In this document: positions 56,122 through 64,000 of the stretch, in pieces
Layout of the letters: every line of letters begins with the position of its first letter
Numbering within the stretch: the first letter of the stretch is position 1
DNA from: Blastocystis hominis
Lineage: Eukaryota; Sar; Bigyra; Opalinata; Blastocystidae
Direction of reading: 5' to 3'
Assembly (NCBI RefSeq): GCF_000151665.1
Contig: NW_013171849.1
Location: 610,480 to 674,479 of the forward strand
DNA: 64,000 bases
The notes under the pieces: generated by a model
The model's input: the letters and a program-made list of their open reading frames with translations, nothing else
The model's database searches: none
Told to the model about the DNA's origin: nothing
Program-made: the position numbers and the translations under genes

Positions 56122-57471
56122 AGGAGGAAGAGGAGGAAGAGGAATGGAAATGAGAATGGGGGTCGGAGAGAGTGACGTCCACGATGGCCGATTGCATGTG
56201 ATGCATCTCACCGACGTGATGCTCGATTTCGTGCTTGGTAGCGAATAACTGGTCGAGAGAGAGGCTGGGATCGACTTCAACCCGCACGACCGAATGGCTG
56301 CGAATGAGTACAGGAAGGAGAAGACATTACTAGTGAGGACCTGCTTTTCGTGCGATCACATCCACCACCTTCACATTCGATTTGAACGACGCAGGAATCG
56401 CCTCCGTAGCTTCATTGCGGATCGATTCGATCATGTTTGGCTCCACGGATAGCTACACTTCACGCAGCATGCTCAGCACCACATCCACCAATTCTTTCAG
56501 CGACTTCCATCCCACTTCACAGCCCGTCTTCAACACCACGGCGCCCACCGCCGCTCCGGCCACAGGATCGAGCCAAGGAACACCGATGAACTACACTCCC
56601 AATCGCCAGGAGAAGACCTACACGGCCAGACACACCGACTAAAGCCACAATGGCAGAGAGAGCATCGACTCGGTGATGCCAAGCGTTCGCCTTGAGCACA
56701 CTGCTGTCAGTTTTGCGAGAAATCTTCATCGTTTCTTGGTAGAGCCACTCCTTCATACCCACCGAGGCAAGCAAAATCCCCAGACCGATTCCATCGAGGA
56801 TTTTGGAGCCGGGAGACAAAGAAATCAGCTCGTGGGAGTGACTTATCACTTGATTGGCCTCTGCCCCTGCACCAAACAGGGATATAAACAGTTCATAGGC
56901 GTGTGGTGAAGGAGACAGAGCGATTGGCAATTGGATATATGCACAAATACAGCCCCTGAAGTACCAAGCAAGATGCCGGCGACAAACAAACTGGATACGG
57001 TTTCCAACTTTCCGTATCCATAAATCCATTTCTTGTTCGGAGGACGGCGACTGTAATTGACGGTACCTAAAGTGACACAGTCAGAAATCATATCCGATAG
57101 TGAGTGTAAAGCCTAAGAAATCAAGAAAAATAAAAACCGGCACATCTGCCAGAAGGGAAGAGGAATTCATCAAAAAACCAACAAATGCCTTTGTTCCAGT
57201 AAGGACAACATTCATTCCAAGGCCCACATACGTAATATGTTTCATTTCCTTGGTTTGGAGAATAGGATCATCACAATGTTCGCCATGGTCTCCATGGTTT
57301 CGCTTAAATATCTGTGCATGACTTGCAAGTAATAGAATCTACCGATTGAGACGAACCAATTCGACTGCTTTGAAGAAGTCCAGGCAGCTGGGTTCGAGTT
57401 GATAGACCACGAAGGAGCACCCCATTCCTCCTGGACACAACCTGCGTCGATAGACGAGCAAATCGCAACAT
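56122..57471 (-). CDS. Mitochondrial-type cation diffusion facilitator (MMT1/SLC30A9-like)
   Basis: Metal efflux carrier. The presequence (MLRFARLSTQVVSRRNGVLL RGLS) is organelle-like. Then HITYVGLGMNVVLTGTKAF, SSSLLADALHSLSDMISD (CDF TM2 with the metal-site Asp pairs), YGYGKLETVSSLFVAGI, a His-containing loop (ISHSHELISLSPG), MKEWLYQETMKISRKTDSSV and NAWHHRVDALSAIVALVGV (TM5 with HxxxD). The cytosolic C-terminal domain follows (VGEMHHMQSAIVDVTLSDPH). The MKEWLY and NAWHHR features match the MMT1/SLC30A9 group. The frame ends in a Ser run without a genomic stop: T at 56122, then CCTT, then TGTTTGTT, giving TAA upon polyadenylation. Confidence 0.88.
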
Positions 57472-57479
57472 TTTAGAAA

Positions 57480-58610
57480 AACTTTAAAAATGAGTGTTCA
57501 TGATCATTTTCCACCATTTCTGTTCTTCCTATTTTTTGTGTCGGTTTCTGTCTAAATCTTTTCTTTTGAATCATTTCAATTCGGAATCGTTTATCTGCAC
57601 TATTTTCTATGCGCTAAGTGAACAATGACGCTCATTTTCAGAGCTGTATTCCTATGCCAATACTATTGCTACTACTTTGTACGGGCACCATTTTGGTAGG
57701 TGCGCCAAAGCTACCTTGCACCAATGGTATTGGAAGTGCAAAGAACAATGGTTTTACCTATCAGTTCATACGACTATTGTGATAGCCTATCCATACCATA
57801 TGCTCGTTTACCATTTACGTAATGATTCTGTTCTAAATCATCGTGAAATGGATAACAATCTTGTAATCACATTTACCTCGTGATTTTCAAATTATACTCC
57901 GAGTATCAAAGCCAGACAAAGTTTGATATTCATATTGTTCTATATCTTATGTTATGAATCATTCGATTCTTGTCCTTGAGGATGACCAATGGAATGTTCG
58001 CATGAAGTTTATCTATTAGTGTTAGTTTCAAGATCGGACGTTCACCAGCTTTTACAAGTCCTCATCAAAGACATCAAAATTAATATCTATTTCGATTCTC
58101 GGGGTTCCAAATATTGCAAAACTGTTTCTCGATAGTTTGACAACAAAGAACTCAAAGTAGGGATCTGTAGGATATCCAATCTCTAGCCATGTGTATCAAA
58201 CAAAAGAAAATAATGTTTACCTTTATCTCTTTCCAAATTTCCTTCCTTCTACAGATTTGGCTATTTTTGACTTTTCGTCGATTCCTATCAGCAAAATAAG
58301 CAGTAATGTGCCCTTTTTCTGTTTTATCTTTGCTTACTCATAGTCTCTATTAACCCGGTCTTGGATTGGGTTTTCTTCGGTTCTTGTTCTTTGTATCCCC
58401 TACTCCAATACACTTGCGGACTATTCGAAGTATCTCTCCCAGATCCACTCCTTTCCAACTCTTATTCTGCACTATGATGTCCCCATTGCAGAATGTTCTT
58501 GGTCCTTCGAGAAGAGTACAGCCCAATTCACGAGTCGCATCCCCAATACTCCCCAAACGCACTTTTTCGTAGCTGATCTCCCTTCTTCAAGGCTGCAACG
58601 ACCGATTGGC
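57480..58610. other. Region with uncertain exons
   Basis: About 1.1 kb between the CDF gene and the Cys-rich orphan. Short plus-strand frames occur (for example from ATG 57626: MTLIFRAVFLCQ) and splice-like signals near 58330 and 58590 suggest upstream exons of the next gene, but no model could be closed. Confidence 0.35.
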
Positions 58611-58616
58611 TTCAAT

Positions 58617-60151
58617 TTGCCACCCGAGTTTTATTCGCCATCTCCCATCGTCACTTCCGATCTTTACTCATCGGTTGTTACTCTATCGTCCGACCTATTC
58701 AGCTCGTTTTCCAGGAGCCGATCGAGCCCAACCGACAGCTTCGAACGTCTGGATGACTCGATTCCTTTTGATTCTGTCTATATGGAGCAAGCCTATCTCG
58801 CCTTTTCCTCTCTTTTACAGTCGCTTTCGCTGTCTCTCCCCACTTCCAGGCGTTTCGCCGCGGAGCTGTTCTTTCGAATTCAGCTTCTGAACGAGGGGGA
58901 GGAAATCTCGCCCCAAGCCATTCAATCGGCTTGCTATCGTTCTTGCTTCATGCCGTCTGCTCGGATTCGGTCCGTGTTCCACACGCTCTGGACGAATTTA
59001 TTCCCTTCTCCTACGATTTCGCTGCTGCATCCGACGTTCGGAGATGACTTTTATATTCGGTTCCAAGAACGATTGACGCTGACCGAGTCGATTTTGATGG
59101 TTCTGCTCGCGATGCAGTTCAGTCTTCACTACTTCGAGGCGTTGGAGGATTCCAAACTGCAGCAGATGCTGAGGGACATTTATAAAGTGCTGCATACGGA
59201 GGTTCTGAAGATTCTTCCGTGTACCGAAAAGCTCCGAATTGACAGTTCATTAAAGACTTTGCAGGTCGTTCATTCATTAGAAAGTTATGGAGATGTGTAG
59301 TGAATCGGAGTGTTCGTGAGAGTTAGGAATTATCTGCCGTGCATTGTAGCATCCGAGCGTCACGACCAGCATCACAGCGTGGTTCCGATCCTCTCTCGAA
59401 ACTGGAAGGGTGTTTTGACCGAGGAGATTTATAGCTGGAAAGGTCCGTTCGTGCGAAGTGCGATCCATGGACTCGACAAAGACGATTTTCTAGAGCAGAT
59501 GAACGGAATGCTGGCCGCTTCCAGTTCCAATCAGACCGGCGATTTGCTGTATCGCTTGTGGTTGCTTCCCTTGGGATCCTCGCGGCAGCAGCTCGTGCTG
59601 GGGGAGAACGCTGCGAGCTCGCTGCTGTGCCGCGTGGTTCCGGTCTGTTTAAAGTGCGGGACGCTGCTTCCCCGATTGATTTCGAGCGAGCGAGCCGCGG
59701 AGAAGCATCGATTCCAAGCCAGCGTGGAGGAGTTCAAGACGATGCTCGCGGAGAATTCGCTGGAAGAGAGCGAGCCGGGGAGATGGGTGCCCGAGAGGAT
59801 CGTTTTTCCGTTGTGTCAGAGCTGTGAACGGCAGCAGCAGAAGAACAACACGATTTTTAACAAGGTTTCTCGTTCTGACGGGGCGGATCAAAGTGTCTCG
59901 GAGGATGTTTCGGAAGCGATGCAGACGAATTGGTGTCCGTGCTGCTTTCGATTTCTGCTGTATCCGCATCAGAAGCAGTTGTGGCTTGCGTCGCCATCGC
60001 CGCGTTCGCCTGTGGCGAGCGAATCGACGCGGAAAGTGACGCAGCTTCGGAATTATTTCACGCAGAAGGTGCGTTGGGTGACTGGCGTTGGTTTGATTGG
60101 TAGTTGAGCGAAGTGCAGCAGCAGCGCGAAGCGAAGAACGAGACTAGTTGA
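58617..60151 (+). CDS. Orphan protein with three CxxC pairs (5' end uncertain)
   Basis: Not recognised. An N-terminal Ser-rich stretch is followed by a helical domain (YMEQAYLAFSSLLQSLSLSL; FAAELFFRIQLLNEGEEIS; LTESILMVLLAMQFSLHYF), then VLTEEIYSWKGPFVRSAIHG, and a C-terminal zinc-type region with CLKCG, CQSCE and CPCC, ending after a 34-nt intron in LSEVQQQREAKNETS. The last stop is TGA at 60149-60151. Upstream exons probably extend to about 58330 or further. Cys spacing suggests metal binding; no family matched from memory. Confidence 0.55.
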
Positions 60152-60471
60152 TGTTCCTTTGTAGTTTTTTTTTATAAAGCAATGTTTCAATGAATCAAAC
60201 AAGGGAGTGGAATCGAAAGGATGAAGTGGAGTGATGTGGAATTTATAGAATTCATAGAATCGAGGAGAACGGTCATTGAACAAACAGAGGAAAAGTAGCA
60301 ATCCAATGGAATGAATCGTAAGAAAGAATGAAATGGTTCGCGTTTGCTCCGTAAAAGCACAGCAAACCAATGCAAGCCAGCAAGCCAGCAAGCAAAACAA
60401 ACACAATCACCCCAAAAAACGCAACAACAAACCCCCAGCAAATCCTCCCCTTCCTTCCTTCGTTCCTCGCC

Positions 60472-61639
60472 TCAAATCAACGCATTGAACGACTCCAACA
60501 CGCTGCTCGCCACTTCCATTCTCGACTGAATCGTCAAATCTACGCGTCTCCCTCTCCCTCATTCCCCACCCTTCGAGTACAACAATCGCAGCTGCGTGGC
60601 AATCACCGGCTTCAGCATCCTACCCATCACCCTCTCTCCGCTCTTCTACTCAATGTGATGCGGCAGAACGAACGTCTTCCCGTCCAGCAACGCCGACAAA
60701 CAAACCACCGAAAAATGCGCCAGCAGCGAGTTCGCAGGGCTGTAACTCGCCGTCTGCGGGTGCTGACGCGCCGCCACGATGATCTCGCCCACGCGCTGCT
60801 TACACTCCAAACTCATGTAAATCTGAGGGAGCTTCATTTTCATTTCGCGCAGTTCGTCGACGGTGAGGCGGTAGTACAGGTTCCGCTTCAGTTCCTCCTC
60901 GGTTTTCTCGCAGGACAGCCCGTTGGAGAGGTCTTCGGTGAGCTTGGCTTGGTTCTCGACCAGGCCTAGAAGCCGCCATAAGGTTAATTGCTTGGTGTCG
61001 GGGATGTGCAGGGGGATGGTCAGATGGAAGAGATTCTGGTAGGTGGTGTCGAGGATTGCGGGGAAGGTCAGAACCATCAGTCCAGAGGAACAACTACGAT
61101 CAAATGGAAAGAGAAAACGAACGGAAAGGGATTCATTTGGTAACGAACAGCTACGATACAGCAGAATAAACGATCTTGTGGAACCATGAGGATGTTCTAC
61201 ACATAAAATGCACACCAAAAAGAGATACGTGAAACACGTACGAAAGCATCGGGCTAGAAGCCATATCCAAATTGTAGAGAATAAGGATAGAACACTTTCC
61301 GTGAGCGATTTGCCTAGAGATCATGAAGAAGCAGCAACTCAACTCGTAGACTGTTTGAACCTCTTTAATTGTCGTGTGCGCTGTAATATTGACAGACTTG
61401 ATGAGTGCACCCTTGATCACAGCGTTAACGGCACGTTCTAAGAGCTTGGTTGTTTGCTTGGCATAATCAAGCGTGGTCGCATTCTTCGCTGCTTCATCAG
61501 CCGAAAACTCCATTTCCAGCAACAGATGCTTCTCTTGGAACAGACATTGAATCAAGCTCCATTGAAAGTAGCAGCGATCGTACAAGTTCCCGTTCTCTAG
61601 ATACTCTTGCAGATCGCCTTGAAAAAGATCTTCCTCCAT
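60472..61639 (-). CDS. AAA+ lid-like protein (MoxR/MCM-related pattern)
   Basis: Partly recognised. Start MEEDLFQGDLQEYLENGNLY, helical N-terminal part, a strand-rich middle (GKCSILILYNLDMASSPMLS; GLMVLTFPAILDTTYQNLFH), and a C-terminal part, KQRVGEIIVAARQHPQTASY with LDGKTFVLPHHIEMLKPV, whose RxHPxxxxxxSPxxxLxxxxxxxxLLDGxxFVxPxDV pattern resembles the lid domain of MoxR-type and MCM-like ATPases. No Walker A was found, so it is either a degenerate ATPase or only a lid-like fold. Introns of about 30 nt at 60645 and 60575 complete the C terminus (IQSRMEVASSVLESFNALI). Minus TGTTTGTT is at 60403-60396. Confidence 0.5.
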
Positions 61640-61689
61640 TTTTATGGCGATCGTATCTTTCCTGTTTTGAGGATCTTGTTAATTTTGTC

Positions 61690-63579
61690 ATGTTGCGATC
61701 TTTTTCGAGTTTCCTACGCAGAGGAGGGAGTCTAGCTCGCTTTTCCTCAACAAAGGTTGTTTTCTCGGAATTTTTGTTATTTTTAGATAAACGAACACTT
61801 TGGTGTCAAAGTATCAACTCCAATCTACTATGTGAACGGCGAACCTCATCTTGGACATATGTAGCATCCTATCGTTCTGCCCCCTCACTACTAGATATAG
61901 TACGGCTCTTGCCGATGCTATTTGTCGCTGGGAGCAAATGAAGGGGAAGAGCACCTTTTTAACAACGGGAACGGACGAACATGGCCAGAAGGTGCAGAAA
62001 GAGGCGGAAAAGAAACATATGGAAGTGAAAAACTATTGCGACTCGATCGCCTCAGTTTTCCAATCCGAACTATCGCACTATGACTTGCAATTAGGCCGTT
62101 TTATTCGCACGACCGATCCGGACCACGTAGACGTACCCTTTTTATTTCCCTCCCTTGACCCAAGTTGGTGCACCAAGTCTGGAACGAACTGCAGCGCAAC
62201 GGAGATCTCTACGAAGCCAGCTACCGCGGCTACTACTGCCGCTCGGACGAGGCGTTCCTGACGGAGTCGCAGATCTACGAAGAAAACGGCCAGAAATTCA
62301 GCAAGGAAAGCCGCAACCCGGTGGAGCTCGTGGAAGAACGCAACTGGATGTTTCGGTAGGCGCCCTCGCTGCCTCACACGCAGTCTCCAGAAATACAAGC
62401 CGGCTCTACTGGCGTTTCTGCGCTCCCATCGCGACTGGGTGGTCGTCTGCTCGCTCGTCTCACGCGCAGATCGTTCCGTCGAGCTGCTTCAACTCCATGA
62501 TTCGCACGATCGAAGAAAGCGCGCAGGATCTCAGCGTGAGCCGGCCGCTCAGCCGCGTGCCGTGGGCGATCGACGTGGACGGCAGGGACGGCGTGTATGT
62601 GTGGATCGACGCGCTGACGAACTACCTCACCACCAGCGAGACCCGCTCGTTTGACTCGGTTTTGCACGTGTTCGGGAAGGATATCGCCAAGTTCCACTGC
62701 TATTTCTATCCGTGCTTGCTCCTCGCGCTGCGTATTCGATCGAATTCGGTGGCATTGTAGACAGAAAGCTCCCCGATCGCATGATCTGCCATAGTCACTG
62801 GACGGTGAACGGAACGAAGATGAGCAAAAGCAAGGGGAACTACGTGCCGCTGCAGGCGCTTCGCCGATTTGTTCGGGTTTTTATCGGAATGGGACCTAGA
62901 TCAATGGAGAGCTGCTTCGCGGGTATTTGCTGACGCAGGACGCGCTGGATCACGATGTGGACTTCTCGGTGAAGCAGTTGCTGCTGACAACGAACGACAT
63001 GGCCGATGTGTATGGAAATCTGTTATCGAGGTCGCTAGGAGCGAGCATTGCGAAGTCCGTGGTGGAGTCGAATCAAAAGTTTGACGTGTCGAGCGAAACG
63101 AAGAGTCGGATGAGTGATTTGGCGGAGAATGTGAGGAAGGAGTTTGATTCGTTTTTGTTTGGTTCTGGATTTCGGCTGATTTTGAATGAGCTGCACCGAG
63201 TAGGGGAGTGGAATGACGTGATTGGTAGGCTAATGCGTTCTTCAATGAAAAGCATCCGTGGACGATGAAGAACGATGTAGACGCACTGGGGCCCATTTTG
63301 TGAGCATTATGCAAGGCAATGAGGGATAGGACGGATGTGTGGGAGACGTTACGTGTATGCTCAATTTTGCTTCAGCCAATCATTCCCTCGTGTATGGCAG
63401 TTTCGGAAGCATTGATCTGTGTAGATGCCGCCAAAGCATTGAAGATGTTGCATAAAGAAGCTTCTTCCTTTTCTGCCATCGAGGAGGACAGGATCGACGT
63501 TCCCTCTCTGACTTGCTGTTCGGATCGTCTCTTTCAGAAACTAACGAAGCAGCAGGAGAAGCAGTTGTTGTCATTGTAA
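61690..63579 (+). CDS. Methionyl-tRNA synthetase, bacterial/organellar type
   Basis: Class I synthetase. The presequence MLRSFSSFLRRGGSLARFSS is typical of mitochondrial import. Then FGVKVSTPIYYVNGEPHLGH (HIGH-type motif, split by a 34-nt intron) with IYSTALADAICRWEQ, TTGTDEHGQKVQKEAEKK, RTTDPDHV, SYRGYYCRSDEAFLTESQIY, VPWAIDVDGRDGVYVWIDAL TNYLT, VFGKDIAKFH, WTVNGTKMSKSKGN (KMSKS), LLTQDALDHDVDFSVKQLL, and the anticodon-binding helices to the end. About ten short introns interrupt it. TAA at 63577-63579; TGTTTGTT at 63593-63600. It is 50 bp from the divergent minus-strand start at 61639. Confidence 0.93.
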
Positions 63580-63600
63580 AGTGGATTCAAGCTGTTTGTT

Positions 63601-64000
63601 TTTCGGAAATTATAAAAATAATAAACGCTGATCGAAATACACGTTTTTCCCCGATATGGACATTCGATCTATGAATAGATCATGTTTTCCAACGGATTCC
63701 GAGACAGTGATTCCCAGAGTAAATACTGTAACATTCCGAAGTGGATCGAAAAAGGGAAATTACCCAATAAACTCCATTTGCGGGAATCTGCGCATTATGG
63801 CGGCAAATCACTGAATGAATGTAGAATCATTATCTAACCATAGAGAGAAATGGATCGTTTTCTAATTGCTTTCTCTTTTCTATCGGTAATCAGTAATATT
63901 GTTATGCACAAAGATAATCGCTAGGTTTTGCAATTACGTGCTCACCCGGTCAGTACACGGTGAAGCTAATTCGTACATATGGCGCAAATGCAGAGAGAGA
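63601..64000. other. Window end; possible first exon of a further gene
   Basis: A short plus-strand frame from ATG 63657 to about 63813 (MDIRSMNRSCFPTDSETVIP) is protein-like in composition but unrecognised; a second overlapping frame starts at 63682. No decision is possible without the flanking sequence. Confidence 0.25.

Noticed and set aside
63900-64000. tRNA gene near the window end
   Set aside because: The GCTCACCCGGTC stretch looked stem-like but no cloverleaf with T and anticodon arms could be drawn.

Overview
ORGANISM. This is a compact nuclear segment from a eukaryotic microbe, most likely the anaerobic gut stramenopile Blastocystis. Three things point there. (1) Nearly every gene is cut by tiny GT..AG introns, mostly 28-36 nt, that only make sense when spliced. 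(2) TGTTTGTT or a close variant sits just after most reading frames; in Blastocystis this element directs polyadenylation, and the poly(A) tail can complete a missing stop codon. (3) The gene content fits: succinate dehydrogenase SdhB next to a rhodoquinone methyltransferase (RquA), a complex-I-type gamma carbonic anhydrase, and Golgi, COPII, nuclear-pore and splicing genes. No prokaryotic operon, CRISPR array, phage, transposon or tRNA gene was seen. All gene models are hand-spliced readings, not transcript evidence.

LAYOUT. 1-5.2 kb: Prp19 (runs off the left edge), an SLC13/DASS carboxylate transporter and a ZIP9-like zinc transporter, all on the minus strand, with a 1 kb silent stretch. 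5.3-10.6 kb: a MER3/HFM1-type helicase convergent with a GT37-like fucosyltransferase. 10.8-16.3 kb: a hypothetical protein, an ERD2-like membrane protein, a WW protein and a large GYF-domain protein. 16.8-19.8 kb: SdhB, RquA and proteasome Rpn12 in tandem. 20-23.8 kb: an AT-rich island with a MORN/leucine-rich-repeat gene built of repeated exons. 23.8-30.7 kb: HAS1 helicase, Nop10, CPSF30 fused to YTH-like domain(s), a CXC (tesmin-type) protein and ribosomal eS7. 30.7-38.8 kb: an FG nucleoporin with about 31 copies of a 51-bp repeat, an orphan membrane protein, an R2R3-MYB factor and SEC24. 39-45.5 kb: a coiled-coil protein, a degenerate MsrA, a large coiled-coil/UVR-like protein and Ecdysoneless. 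45.5-52 kb: an ankyrin protein, selenoprotein T with a UGA codon and a 3' SECIS-like hairpin, a syntaxin, cyclin-Q, ribosomal P1 and GMP synthetase. 52.7-63.6 kb: PARN deadenylase, gamma carbonic anhydrase, a mitochondrial CDF transporter, a Cys-rich orphan, an AAA-lid-like protein and organellar methionyl-tRNA synthetase.

CONNECTIONS. SdhB, RquA, gamma carbonic anhydrase, the CDF carrier and MetRS all carry or suggest mitochondrial targeting and belong to the respiratory remodelling of the mitochondrion-related organelle. CPSF30 (poly(A) signal recognition) and PARN (deadenylation) are encoded in a genome where the poly(A) tail appears to supply stop codons. At least seven genes here have no genomic in-frame stop before their 3' element, and most of these have a T exactly 4 nt upstream of the element at codon position 1. 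Several convergent gene pairs share one palindromic TGTTTGT-n-ACAAACA element that seems to serve both strands. The strongest single surprises are the selenoprotein T/SECIS pair and the SdhB-RquA neighbourhood.
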